DNA of 27,603 nucleotides from ZLKRG08 sp046091905. Lineage in GTDB: Bacteria; Actinomycetota; Actinomycetes; Nanopelagicales; Nanopelagicaceae. The position numbers were made by a program, and so were the translations under genes. Below, one piece after another: positions 16,397-24,324 of the stretch. The notes under the pieces were generated by a model. The model ran no database searches, was not told where the DNA came from, and saw only the letters and a list, made by a program, of their open reading frames with translations. The DNA lies in contig JBJTCN010000045.1 in assembly GCA_046091905.1 (NCBI GenBank), forward strand, positions 1 through 27,603. Direction: 5' to 3'. The first letter of the stretch is position 1. Each line of letters opens with the position of its first letter.

Positions 16397-17044
16397 ATGA
16401 AGAGACTATGGCAGTGGCTTGGCACTGCCCTTTTAGTTGCGATTTTTCTATCTCTGGCTAATTGGCAGTGGAATCGTGCCGCAGAGTTAAAAAAACCAAT
16501 TGAAGTAGAAGAGAGTATTGCCCCGATTGATTCGGTTGTCGCGCCAGAAGATTCGGTAACAGATGCAATTATTGGACGAAAAGTTTCAGTGTCAGGCGAA
16601 TATGTAAGTCTATGGATAGCACCTGGGCAGGCTGAAAATAAAACGTGGGATGTTGGTTTATTTAAGACCAAAGATAACGCGATGATTTTGGTAGCAAGAG
16701 GCTTTCATAAAAACGAAGCAGCCAAACTAGGCAAGAGCAATTTGGTTGGCTATTTAGTGCCACCACAAAGTAAGAGCGTTGCTGAAAATAAGGGAAATCA
16801 AATTAGTCGTGTTGATAGCGCGCTCTTTGTAACTAAGACCGAACTACCTTTATATGCGCCATTCATACAATCGATTTCCGAAGATCCAGATATGGGATAT
16901 GAGCAAGTGCCATTTGAGATGGGCAAGAAGGTGCCAGGTTTTTACTGGCAACATATTTCATATGTCGTGATCTGGTTTCTATTTGCCTTAACCGCCATCT
17001 ACCTAATGCTTTACCAGCGCAGGTTAGATAAGGTGGCGCAATGA
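16397..17044 (+). CDS. SURF1-like cytochrome oxidase assembly protein
   Basis: SURF1-family proteins help insert heme a or assemble subunit I of cytochrome c oxidase. The 215-residue protein has an N-terminal helix (WLGTALLVAIFLSLANWQWNRA) with the family pattern of a W-Q-W/D-R segment at its outer end, an extracytoplasmic domain, and a C-terminal helix (HISYVVIWFLFALTAIYLML) with the typical aromatic His start. Internal motifs GRKVSVSGEY and LVARGF correspond to the family GxxVxxxGxY and VxRGW segments. It is shorter than many homologues (about 240-300), with compact loops. Its ATG abuts the previous stop and its TGA overlaps the DUF3817 start (ATGA). No cox genes lie in this window. SURF1 family membership is likely, exact role inferred. 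Confidence 0.8.
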   Translation: MKRLWQWLGTALLVAIFLSLANWQWNRAAELKKPIEVEESIAPIDSVVAPEDSVTDAIIGRKVSVSGEYVSLWIAPGQAENKTWDVGLFKTKDNAMILVARGFHKNEAAKLGKSNLVGYLVPPQSKSVAENKGNQISRVDSALFVTKTELPLYAPFIQSISEDPDMGYEQVPFEMGKKVPGFYWQHISYVVIWFLFALTAIYLMLYQRRLDKVAQ

Positions 17045-17346
17045 AATTTGACCTGTTGTCCCGATATCGCTTTATGGCGATTGTGGCGGGCGTAATGTCG
17101 CTCTTACTCTGGTTTGTTTATATGCCGGTCAAATACCTTTTAAATAATGAAAACCTGCATCAGGCCACCATCTGGATTCCAATAGTGCACGGTTATTTAT
17201 ATCCAATTTATGTGCTTTTTGCGATTCAATTTTCAGTGGCAAAGCGTTGGAAAACTCTCAATATTTTGGGGTTAATCTTGGCGGGTACTCTGCCAATTGC
17301 CTCAATTTGGGCAGAGCGTTATGTGGTTAGAAAGTATGGCAATTAA
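17041..17346 (+). CDS. DUF3817 family integral membrane protein
   Basis: This 101-residue membrane protein has about three helices: FMAIVAGVMSLLLWFVYMP, IPIVHGYLYPIYVLFAIQF and LNILGLILAGTLPIASIW. The middle segment contains the typical VHGxLYPxYVL pattern and the C-terminus ends with FxxER-like AERYVVRKYG, matching the DUF3817 family, which is common in actinobacteria and of unknown function. It overlaps SURF1 by four bases and the downstream prenyltransferase by eleven, so it is embedded in a translationally coupled operon. Confidence 0.85.
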   Translation: MKFDLLSRYRFMAIVAGVMSLLLWFVYMPVKYLLNNENLHQATIWIPIVHGYLYPIYVLFAIQFSVAKRWKTLNILGLILAGTLPIASIWAERYVVRKYGN

Positions 17347-18121
17347 CTTAACTAATTCAGTCAAGCAATTTGTAAAGGCGCTGATCTACCCTTGGTATGA
17401 GAAGCGTTTAATTAGAAAGCTGGATTTTAGTCAGACTCCGCATCACATCGGAATCATCGTTGATGGTAATCGTCGATGGGCAAAGGCAAATACAGTAGCA
17501 ACTAAAAGTGGCCACGAAGCTGGTGCAAATAAAATTGCAGATTTTTTAATCTGGTGTGAAGAAGCGCAGGTAAAGATAGTAACTATCTGGTTGCTCTCCA
17601 CAGATAATTTCAAGCGAAGCCAAAGTGAATTAGATGAATTACTGAAAATTATCGCCAACGTTGTGGATCAGCTTTCAACCACTAAGCGGTGGAATGTAAG
17701 AGTGGTTGGCGCATTGGATGTTTTGCCTGAGTGGATGGCTGATAAATTTAAGAATTTGCCGACTCATGAGACATCCAAAATTGATGTCAATGTAGCAATT
17801 GGATATGGCGGGCGTCGTGAAATTGTGGATGCTATTAAGTCATATCTACATTTTGAAAGAGAGAAGGGCGCATCATTAGAACAAGCAGCAGCTGAGTTAA
17901 ATGATGAAGTGATCTCTAAATTTCTTTACACCGCCGGCCAACCCGATCCGGATTTATTGATTCGCACCTCAGGCGAACAACGTCTAGGCGGATTTCTGCT
18001 CTGGCAATCTACGCATTCGGAGTTCTATTTCTGCGAAGCTTATTGGCCAGATTTTCGCCGCGTGGATTTTCTTCGCGCACTGCGCTCTTACGCGCAACGC
18101 CACCGCCGCTTCGGTAAGTAA
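17336..18121 (+). CDS. uppS: cis-Prenyltransferase (isoprenyl diphosphate synthase, Rv1086-like)
   Basis: This enzyme condenses isopentenyl diphosphate onto an allylic primer with Z geometry, supplying polyprenyl carrier lipids for the wall. ATG 17336 gives 261 residues and overlaps the DUF3817 stop. The catalytic loop IVDGNRRWAK holds Asp43 with the GNRR phosphate-binding residues. Later signature segments are WLLSTDNFKR, VAIGYGGRREIVDA, DPDLLIRTSGEQRLGGFLLW and SEFYFCEAYWPDF, ending RHRRFGK. The GFLLWQSTHSEFYF and RHRRFG endings resemble M. tuberculosis Rv1086, a short-chain Z-farnesyl diphosphate synthase, more than the long-chain Rv2361c. Product chain length cannot be proved from sequence. 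A second, long-chain paralogue would be expected elsewhere in the genome. Confidence 0.92.
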   Translation: MAINLTNSVKQFVKALIYPWYEKRLIRKLDFSQTPHHIGIIVDGNRRWAKANTVATKSGHEAGANKIADFLIWCEEAQVKIVTIWLLSTDNFKRSQSELDELLKIIANVVDQLSTTKRWNVRVVGALDVLPEWMADKFKNLPTHETSKIDVNVAIGYGGRREIVDAIKSYLHFEREKGASLEQAAAELNDEVISKFLYTAGQPDPDLLIRTSGEQRLGGFLLWQSTHSEFYFCEAYWPDFRRVDFLRALRSYAQRHRRFGK

Positions 18122-18238
18122 TTAGCCAAATTTTTACCCACGCGCTGGGGCGTGTCGTGTCCGAAATGTCTAAAGGTGGGCGTAACTTTTAACTGCTTTC
18201 CCCGCATCGTCGAAAACAATTAAAGAATCGAGCCGGGC

Positions 18239-19546
18239 TTGTCTAAAGCTAAGAAGCGTACATATGTATTGGATACCAGCGTTCTTCTAGCAGACCCCCA
18301 GGCGTTAAAACGATTCGCCGAACATGAAGTGGTAATTCCAATCGCAGTTATCGGCGAATTAGAGAGTAAACGTGATCATCCCGAATTAGGTTTCTTTGCT
18401 CGTGGTGCACTTCGCGCATTAGATGAATTAAGAATTTCACATGGTCGTTTAGATCAACCAATTCAAATCACTCAAGAAGGCGGCACACTTTCTGTTGAGT
18501 TAAACCACACGGATTTAAGCGCTCTGCCACAAGGATTCTTGCGCGATGGCACAAATGATTCGCGCATCTTAGCAATTGCAAAAAATTTAATGTCAGATGG
18601 AAAGGATGTTGTACTAGTAACTAAAGATTTACCACTTCGCGTAAAAGCATCTTCCGTTGGTGTAGAGGCAGAGGAGTATCGCGCAGAGCTAGTTATGAAT
18701 TCCGGTTGGACGGGAATGGTCGAAGAGACAGTACCTGGAAAAATTATTGATGAACTTTATGCGCATGATCGAACTCATTATGAATTTGCCGAACGCCATC
18801 CTGTTCATACCGGTGTTGTGCTTCATTCTGAAAAGGGAAGCGCACTTGCGCGAATTACCGCAAGTGGTGAGCTGCAATTAGTGCGCGGTGATCGCACTGC
18901 ATTTGGATTACATGGTCGAAGCGCCGAACAACGTGTGGCGCTAGATTTATTACTTGATCCAGAGATAGGAATTATTTCGTTAGGTGGTCGCGCCGGAACT
19001 GGTAAATCAGCGTTAGCTTTAGCGGCCGGATTAGAGGCGGTAATGGAACGTCGCCAACATAAGAAAGTTGTGATCTTCCGTCCGCTCTATCCAGTTGGCG
19101 GACAAGAACTTGGCTACCTGCCAGGATCCGAAGGCGAGAAGATGTCGCCGTGGGCGCAGGCGGTATTCGATACTTTAGGCGCGTTAGTTAGCCAACCAGT
19201 TATTGATGAAATCATCGCTCGCGGACTTATTGAAGTTCTACCCCTTACCCATATCCGCGGGCGCTCGCTGCACGATGCCTTTGTGATCGTTGATGAGGCG
19301 CAATCATTAGAACGTGGCGTGCTCTTAACGGTGCTTTCTAGAATTGGCCAACAATCCCGAGTAGTCCTGACGCACGATGTGGCTCAGCGCGATAACTTGC
19401 GCGTCGGTCGCCATGATGGCGTGGTTGCAGTTGTTGAGACCTTAAAGGGCAACCCACTTTTCGCCCACGTAACTTTGACCAGGAGCGAGCGCTCGCAGAT
19501 CGCCGCGCTAGTCACCGAGCTCCTGGAAGGGCCTATTGCGCTCTAA
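18239..19546 (+). CDS. phoH2: PIN-PhoH2 fusion: predicted RNA helicase/ribonuclease
   Basis: This 435-residue protein joins a PIN ribonuclease domain (about 1-145) to a PhoH ATPase domain (about 225-430). The PIN domain keeps the acidic quartet: Asp12 in YVLDTSVLL, Glu40 in AVIGELE, Asp107 in GTNDSRILAIA and Asp130 in VTKDLPLR. The PhoH domain has Walker A GGRAGTGKS near 249-257, VIVDEAQSL near 349-357 (Walker B) and a sensor-like LTHDVAQRDN. M. tuberculosis PhoH2 (Rv1095) of this architecture is described as an ATP-dependent RNA helicase and RNase. The start is TTG 18239; only weak purine content precedes it. It lies 117 bases after the prenyltransferase gene. That gap shows no clear promoter, but holds a GTGTCCGAAATGTC stretch of unknown meaning. 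Confidence 0.93.
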   Translation: MSKAKKRTYVLDTSVLLADPQALKRFAEHEVVIPIAVIGELESKRDHPELGFFARGALRALDELRISHGRLDQPIQITQEGGTLSVELNHTDLSALPQGFLRDGTNDSRILAIAKNLMSDGKDVVLVTKDLPLRVKASSVGVEAEEYRAELVMNSGWTGMVEETVPGKIIDELYAHDRTHYEFAERHPVHTGVVLHSEKGSALARITASGELQLVRGDRTAFGLHGRSAEQRVALDLLLDPEIGIISLGGRAGTGKSALALAAGLEAVMERRQHKKVVIFRPLYPVGGQELGYLPGSEGEKMSPWAQAVFDTLGALVSQPVIDEIIARGLIEVLPLTHIRGRSLHDAFVIVDEAQSLERGVLLTVLSRIGQQSRVVLTHDVAQRDNLRVGRHDGVVAVVETLKGNPLFAHVTLTRSERSQIAALVTELLEGPIAL

Positions 19547-19757
19547 AGAAGTGTGACGAATCCTTAAAAATCTCACAGTCGCAAAGTAGGGCAAATCGGA
19601 CATACCCCGTTCTGACCTGCACTTTTGTCGACCCAGAGCGCTTGTGGAGAAAGTTTTTTCAATAGTTATGCGGGTCGCAATTTGCCGATGTCGGGGGTGG
19701 TTGAAAGCCTTAGCCAATTGATTCGCCAGTTGAAAAGATTAGGAAGGCAGGTGAGAG
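19547..19757 (+). other. Longest intergenic region; leader of the transglycosylase gene
   Basis: These 211 bases follow the phoH2 stop. TGTGA (19551) and TCACA form an inverted repeat with 16 bases between, but no T-run follows. TTGTGG (about 19642) and TAGTTA (about 19663) form a weak promoter candidate with a 15-base spacer. About 85 bases then remain before the start, containing GCCTT and AAGGC arms near the ribosome binding site AGGTGA. I recognise no known riboswitch. Confidence 0.4.
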
Positions 19758-20369
19758 ATGAAGATTGATCGCTTCTATCAAGCGCTCGTTGCTCGTCGCG
19801 CTCGCGCTGCCTGGACCATGGTTGCCACCATGGTGGTCTTAGCAACTGCGGCGCCAAGCTCTTACGGTCTGGAATTTCCAATGACCACCCAGCTCACGCT
19901 GCCAGATGGCGCATACCTAGTTGCCAGCCAAGTACATCAAGAGAACCCGGAACAGCAGGTCGCCTCTTTATATGCAAATTTAAATACCAAGAAGTCGGTC
20001 TCAGCTATCGACCTTCGTGCAGTGGCAATTGCCAGCCGCCAGATTGAAATGGCGCGTACCCCAAATGGTGCCAAGCAGGTTGCGATCTCAATTATTCGAA
20101 ATGAATATAAGAAGTGGAACACATCTCAAGAGAAGTGCTTGGTAACCCTTTGGACCAAGGAATCACATTGGAATTACAAGGCGCATAACTATCGTTCCGG
20201 TGCACACGGAATTGCGCAGGCCTATCCGGCAATCAAGATGGAAAGCATGGGCCTTGATTGGCGTACCAATGCAGTAACTCAGATTCGTTGGGGACTTAAC
20301 TACATTGATAAGCGTTACGGTTCACCTTGCAAAGCGCTCTATCGCCATAACGCTCGCGGCGCTTACTAA
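19758..20369 (+). CDS. Secreted lytic transglycosylase-like protein
   Basis: This predicted exported peptidoglycan hydrolase has 203 residues. The N-terminus is basic (ALVARRARAAW) with a hydrophobic core TMVATMVVLATAA and a likely cleavage after SSYG near residue 37. A linker of about 80 residues follows, then a compact SLT-like domain: CLVTLWTKESHWNY with the probable catalytic Glu135, SGAHGIAQAYPAIKM, GLDWRTNAVTQIRWGLNYI and RYGSPCKAL. The two Cys residues (near 127 and in SPCK) are placed to form a disulfide. This short type is common in actinobacteria. ATG 19758 follows AGGTGAGAG. It ends eight bases before the convergent fum stop. Bond specificity is inferred from the fold only. Confidence 0.88.
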   Translation: MKIDRFYQALVARRARAAWTMVATMVVLATAAPSSYGLEFPMTTQLTLPDGAYLVASQVHQENPEQQVASLYANLNTKKSVSAIDLRAVAIASRQIEMARTPNGAKQVAISIIRNEYKKWNTSQEKCLVTLWTKESHWNYKAHNYRSGAHGIAQAYPAIKMESMGLDWRTNAVTQIRWGLNYIDKRYGSPCKALYRHNARGAY

Positions 20370-20377
20370 TTAAATTA

Positions 20378-22030
20378 TTAAATCTCTGGCTTTAAAGAGA
20401 TCGTTAGCGGCTTTGCAGTATCGGTAAAGAAATCATTTCCCTTATCGTCAACCACAATAAATGCAGGGAAATCTTCAACTTCAATTTTCCAGACTGCTTC
20501 CATACCTAACTCTTCAAAATCTAAAACTTCTACTTTCTTGATGCAATCTTGGGCCAACCTTGCAGCAGGTCCGCCAATTGAACCTAGATAGAAACCGCCA
20601 TGTTTCTTGCAAGCCTCGGTTACCTGCTTTGAGCGATTGCCCTTTGCCAACATCACAAAAGATCCACCAGCTGCTTGGAATTGATCAACATAGGAATCCA
20701 TACGACCTGCAGTTGTAGGTCCAAAGGAACCAGAGGCATAACCAGTTGGAGTCTTGGCAGGACCAGCGTAATAGACCGCATATTTCTGCATATATTCCGG
20801 TAGCGGTTTACCCGCATCCAATAGCGCTTTAATTTTGGCATGTGCGATATCGCGCGCTACTACTAATGTTCCAGTTAATGAGAGTCTAGTTTTAACTGGA
20901 TATTTTGAGAGCTCCGCGCGAATTTCAGACATTGGCTTACTTAAATCAATTTTTACTACGGTATCTTCTAAATGTTCATCGGTAGTTTCAGGTAAGAAGT
21001 GCGCTGGATCGCGCTCTAAATCTTCAATAAAGATGCCCTCTTTGGTGATCTTGGCTTTGGCTTGGCGATCTGCAGAGCAGGAAACGGCAATTGCAATCGG
21101 AAGTGATGCGCCATGTCTTGGCAATCTAACGACGCGAACATCGTGGCAGAAATACTTGCCACCAAATTGTGCACCAATGCCAAGCTTCTGGGTAATTTTT
21201 AATACTTCGGCCTCTACCTCTGGATCACGGAAAGCGTGTCCGGTAGCAGCATCACCTGTAGTTGGTAGTGAATCCAAATATTTGGTTGATGCTAATTTCG
21301 CAGTTTTTAGTGTGTGCTCTGCGCTGGTACCGCCCACCACGATAGCTAAGTGATATGGCGGGCAAGCTGCGGTACCAAGTGAACGTAACTTCTCTTCCAA
21401 CCATGGATAGAAGGAGTCTTTATTTAAGACCGCCTTGGTCTCTTGATACAAGAATGATTTATTGGCGCTGCCGCCACCTTTGGCGATATACAAGAAGTTA
21501 TATTCGCTTTGATGGTCAGAATCTGCGTAGATTTCAATTTGTGCCGGCAAGTTATTGCCAGTGTTCTTCTCTTCCCACATATTAACTGGCGCCATCTGGC
21601 TGTAACGTAGATTTAAATTGGTGTAGGCATTATGTACACCTTCGGAGATTGACCTTTCGTCTTTACCGGAAGTTAAAACGTATTGGCCTTTTTTACCCAT
21701 CACTAACGCAGTACCGGTATCTTGGCACATCGGTAAAACTCCGCCCGCTGCAATATTGGCATTCTTTAATAAATCCAAAGCCACGAAGCGATCATTTGGT
21801 GAGCTTTCCGGATCTTTTAAAATTTTTGCTAGCTGCGCTAGGTGCGCTTCTCGTAAGTAATGATTGATATCGTGAATGGCAACTTCTGTAAGTTTAGTAA
21901 GCGCTTGCGAAGACACCTCTAAGAATTCTAAATCTCCGTGTTTAACTACTTTTACGCCCTCAGTTGAAAGCAGGCGATATTTAGTTTCATCCTTGCCGAT
22001 AGGCAGCAAATCAGAGTAGTTAAAGCTCAT
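20378..22030 (-). CDS. fum: Fumarate hydratase class I (iron-sulfur)
   Basis: This TCA-cycle enzyme interconverts fumarate and malate with an oxygen-sensitive [4Fe-4S] cluster. The 550 residues match the single-chain FumA/FumB type. The three expected cluster Cys residues are Cys102 in LPMCQDTG, Cys223 in GTAACPPYH and Cys318 in AVSCSADRQ. The beta domain near the C-terminus has YYAGPAKTPTGYASGSFGPTTAGRM, where a TPxGxxSGSxGPTTxxRM pattern is typical, and GGSFVMLAKGNRS. It is last in the xseA-xseB-fum operon: its ATG overlaps the xseB stop by four bases. Having fumarase beside xseAB agrees with the broader actinobacterial neighbourhood (fum, xseB and xseA are near each other in M. tuberculosis), though there the genes between are not removed. 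Confidence 0.96.
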   Translation of the reverse strand: MSFNYSDLLPIGKDETKYRLLSTEGVKVVKHGDLEFLEVSSQALTKLTEVAIHDINHYLREAHLAQLAKILKDPESSPNDRFVALDLLKNANIAAGGVLPMCQDTGTALVMGKKGQYVLTSGKDERSISEGVHNAYTNLNLRYSQMAPVNMWEEKNTGNNLPAQIEIYADSDHQSEYNFLYIAKGGGSANKSFLYQETKAVLNKDSFYPWLEEKLRSLGTAACPPYHLAIVVGGTSAEHTLKTAKLASTKYLDSLPTTGDAATGHAFRDPEVEAEVLKITQKLGIGAQFGGKYFCHDVRVVRLPRHGASLPIAIAVSCSADRQAKAKITKEGIFIEDLERDPAHFLPETTDEHLEDTVVKIDLSKPMSEIRAELSKYPVKTRLSLTGTLVVARDIAHAKIKALLDAGKPLPEYMQKYAVYYAGPAKTPTGYASGSFGPTTAGRMDSYVDQFQAAGGSFVMLAKGNRSKQVTEACKKHGGFYLGSIGGPAARLAQDCIKKVEVLDFEELGMEAVWKIEVEDFPAFIVVDDKGNDFFTDTAKPLTISLKPEI

Positions 22031-22209
22031 TTTTCAATCTTTGCCTTAGCGCCATCTAATAACTCTTGGCAGATTTTGGCTAACTCTTCGCCGCGCTCCC
22101 AAAGTTTTAGCGATTCTTCAAGCGTTGCAGAGCCAGCTTCTAATTGCTCGACTACTTTAGTTAACTCTTCACGAGCTTTTTCGTAGGAGATCTCTGACTT
22201 TGCGGCCAT
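22027..22209 (-). CDS. xseB: Exodeoxyribonuclease VII small subunit
   Basis: The small subunit of ExoVII binds the long helices of XseA in a multimer that degrades single-stranded DNA in both directions. The 60 residues fit the family: SYEKAREELTKVVEQLEAGSATLEESLKLWERGEEL is the diagnostic two-helix segment. It lies 16 bases after xseA and overlaps fum by ATGA. The short C-terminal tail (AKAKIEK) is trimmed relative to many homologues. Confidence 0.94.
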   Translation of the reverse strand: MAAKSEISYEKAREELTKVVEQLEAGSATLEESLKLWERGEELAKICQELLDGAKAKIEK

Positions 22210-22225
22210 ATGGGTAATTTACTCT

Positions 22226-23344
22226 CTAATCGATTGTGGCTTCTACTGAATCTTCCGCTAAGCGGATGCGAACTGAGTCACCACTTGCGACATCTTTCGC
22301 ACTTCGCACCGCTTTGCCATCCGCACGCTGCACCACGGCATAACCTCTTTCGAGAGTCGATTGTGGGGAGAGCGCACGAACTCGGGCTAATAAATGTTGT
22401 AAATCTTCTTCGGCTAATTTAATTCGGTGCACAAATGCAATGCGGCGATCAAAGAGCGATTTGATGCGATCGCTTTCGCGCTCCAAGCGCATAGTTAAAG
22501 TGCGCTTTGCACGGGTACGTAGCGCATCGATAAATGCCAACTCTTCATTTAGATCTGGCACTACCTTCTTGCCAGCATCCGTTGGAGTTGAGGCGCGGTA
22601 ATCTGCAACTAAATCAAGAAGCGGCGCATCTTTCTCATGGCCAATTGCGCTAACAATTGGGGTCTTACAACTTGCCGCTAATCGGACTAAACCTTCATCG
22701 CTAAATGGGAGTAAATCTTCAAAGGAGCCACCACCGCGCGTAATTATGATGACATCGACTTCCTTATCTGCTTCTAACTGCTTAAGCGCAGCGCTTACTT
22801 GAATCACCGCATCTGCGCCCTGCACCTGCACTTCACGAATTTCAAATTGCACCGCCGGCCATCTACGACGTGCATTTTCCAGGACATCTTTTTCCGCATC
22901 TGAATTGCGTCCGCAGATCAAACCAACTTTATTTGGCAGTAGCGGTAGCGGTTGTTTCCATTTGGCATCGAATAATCCTTCAGCGGCCAGCAGATTTTTA
23001 AGCATCTCAAGTCGGGCTAATAGTTCTCCAACGCCAATCTCTTTGATTTCGCGCACCCAGAAGGAGACCGAACCATTTTTGGTATACCAAGAGGGTTTTG
23101 CAAAGATTTTTATTCTGGCATTTTCGCCAACTTTATTTTTATTAAATACACCGGATGGACAGGCAAGCGAAATACTCATATCAACGCTGGAATCGCGCAG
23201 CACCATGTAAGTGAAATCTTTACGCGTATTTATTTGTGAAAGTTCGCCTTCGATCCAGATGGGACCAAGCGCATCGATATATTCCTTGATAATTTCAGAG
23301 ACCACGCGCACTGGCGCTGGCTGCTCCTCTGAATTTTCAAGCAT
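22226..23344 (-). CDS. xseA: Exodeoxyribonuclease VII large subunit
   Basis: This is the catalytic subunit of ExoVII, acting in mismatch repair and removal of single-stranded DNA. ATG 23344 gives 372 residues starting MLENSEEQPAPVRVVSEI, which fits homologues; the in-frame ATG 23374 would overlap the ispH start and is less likely. The N-terminal OB fold has PIWIEGELSQINTRKDFTYM. The catalytic domain has VGLICGRNSDAEKDV, IITRGGGSFEDLLPFSDE, PIVSAIGHEKDAPLLDLVADYRAS and TPTDAG, followed by a coiled coil near 265-330 and SPQSTLERGYAVV. No Shine-Dalgarno sequence precedes ATG; TAGGCT lies seven bases upstream. It starts the reverse operon xseA-xseB-fum, divergent from ispH with only 28 bases between starts. 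Confidence 0.94.
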   Translation of the reverse strand: MLENSEEQPAPVRVVSEIIKEYIDALGPIWIEGELSQINTRKDFTYMVLRDSSVDMSISLACPSGVFNKNKVGENARIKIFAKPSWYTKNGSVSFWVREIKEIGVGELLARLEMLKNLLAAEGLFDAKWKQPLPLLPNKVGLICGRNSDAEKDVLENARRRWPAVQFEIREVQVQGADAVIQVSAALKQLEADKEVDVIIITRGGGSFEDLLPFSDEGLVRLAASCKTPIVSAIGHEKDAPLLDLVADYRASTPTDAGKKVVPDLNEELAFIDALRTRAKRTLTMRLERESDRIKSLFDRRIAFVHRIKLAEEDLQHLLARVRALSPQSTLERGYAVVQRADGKAVRSAKDVASGDSVRIRLAEDSVEATID

Positions 23345-23351
23345 GCGGGTG

Positions 23352-23357
23352 AGCCTA
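23352..23357 (-). promoter_or_regulatory. Candidate -10 element of xseA
   Basis: On the reverse strand TAGGCT ends seven bases before the xseA ATG at 23344. This distance would put transcription at the start codon. The same hexamer lies at a similar position before ychF. No convincing -35 is visible. Confidence 0.35.
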
Positions 23358-23358
23358 A

Positions 23359-23364
23359 TACAAT
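23359..23364 (+). promoter_or_regulatory. Candidate -10 element of ispH
   Basis: TACAAT (five of six bases to TATAAT) lies eight bases before ATG 23373, with no Shine-Dalgarno sequence between. A leaderless ispH transcript is predicted. It lies one base away from the opposite-strand xseA element. Confidence 0.45.
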
Positions 23365-23372
23365 TGACCGAC

Positions 23373-24323
23373 ATGGTTACGGAGAAAAAGGTCCTTTTAG
23401 CTGCCCCGCGCGGATATTGCGCCGGCGTTGACCGTGCAGTCGTAACGGTTCAGAAAGCGCTCGAAGTTTATGGCGCACCGGTATATGTCCGTAAGCAGAT
23501 TGTTCATAATAAATATGTCGTGGAATCACTTGAAAAACGCGGCGCAATTTTCGTAGAAGAAGTAAACGAAGTTCCCGAAGGTGCCACCGTAGTCTTTAGC
23601 GCGCATGGTGTTTCACCACAAGTTCATGCTGATTCTGCTGAGCGAAAATTAAAAACCATTGATGCTACCTGTCCGTTGGTTACCAAAGTTCATAATGAAG
23701 CGCGACGTTATGCAAATGAAGATTTAGAGATCATCATGATTGGCCACGATGGCCACGAAGAAGTTGAAGGCACTGCGGGTGAAGCGCCAGGTCGCGTTAC
23801 CGTAATTGAAGGTGTGGAAATGGCGCGCACCGTGCAACCAAAGAGCGGCAAGAAGTTAGCTTGGTTATCGCAGACTACGTTGTCAGTTGATGAAACCATG
23901 GAAACAGTCGCGGAGTTAAAGAAGCGCTTCCCTGAAATTATTGATCCACCATCAGATGACATCTGTTATGCCACTCAAAATCGCCAAGAAGCAATTAAAC
24001 AGATTGCACCGCAATGCGATTTAGTTTTAGTAGTTGGCTCAACTAATTCATCAAACTCAGTGCGCTTAGTTGAGGTCGCCAAGGAATATGGCGCTAAAAA
24101 TGCTTACCTTATTGATTACGCCCACGAAGCAAGCTCTGAATGGCTGCACGGTGTAAATACCGTAGGCGTATCAAGTGGTGCATCTGTGCCAGAGTTATTG
24201 GTAGAGGATCTCCTTAAATGGCTTTCAGATCGCGGCTATAGCACTGTAGAAACCGTCACCGCTAAAGAAGAGACGCTACTTTTCCAGCTGCCTCGAGAAT
24301 TACGTAAAGATATCGCTAAGTAA
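23373..24323 (+). CDS. ispH: 4-Hydroxy-3-methylbut-2-enyl diphosphate reductase IspH
   Basis: IspH carries out the last step of the MEP pathway, reducing HMBPP to IPP and DMAPP with an iron-sulfur cluster; the products feed the cis-prenyltransferase at 17336-18121. ATG 23373 gives 316 residues starting MVTEKKVLLAAPRGYCAGV. The upstream in-frame extension to 23211 reads through xseA and is rejected. Cluster Cys residues are Cys16 (PRGYCAGV), Cys100 (DATCPLV) and Cys198 (DICYATQNR). Substrate-binding segments include VFSAHGVSP, IGHDGHEEVEGT, SQTTLSVDET and VVGSTNSSNSVRL. The gene is monocistronic, flanked by xseA (divergent) and the DUF6542-like gene (convergent, one base apart). Confidence 0.97.
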   Translation: MVTEKKVLLAAPRGYCAGVDRAVVTVQKALEVYGAPVYVRKQIVHNKYVVESLEKRGAIFVEEVNEVPEGATVVFSAHGVSPQVHADSAERKLKTIDATCPLVTKVHNEARRYANEDLEIIMIGHDGHEEVEGTAGEAPGRVTVIEGVEMARTVQPKSGKKLAWLSQTTLSVDETMETVAELKKRFPEIIDPPSDDICYATQNRQEAIKQIAPQCDLVLVVGSTNSSNSVRLVEVAKEYGAKNAYLIDYAHEASSEWLHGVNTVGVSSGASVPELLVEDLLKWLSDRGYSTVETVTAKEETLLFQLPRELRKDIAK

Positions 24324-24324
24324 T

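Noticed and set aside
19551..19576. TGTGA/TCACA as a CRP-type binding site.
   Set aside because: The half-sites are separated by 16 bases and not 6, so the geometry is wrong for CRP; it also lacks a T-run and so is not a clear terminator.
23211..23372. Upstream extension of the ispH frame.
   Set aside because: It runs antisense through the xseA start and adds 54 residues that IspH lacks; MVTEKKVLLAAPRG at 23373 fits the family.
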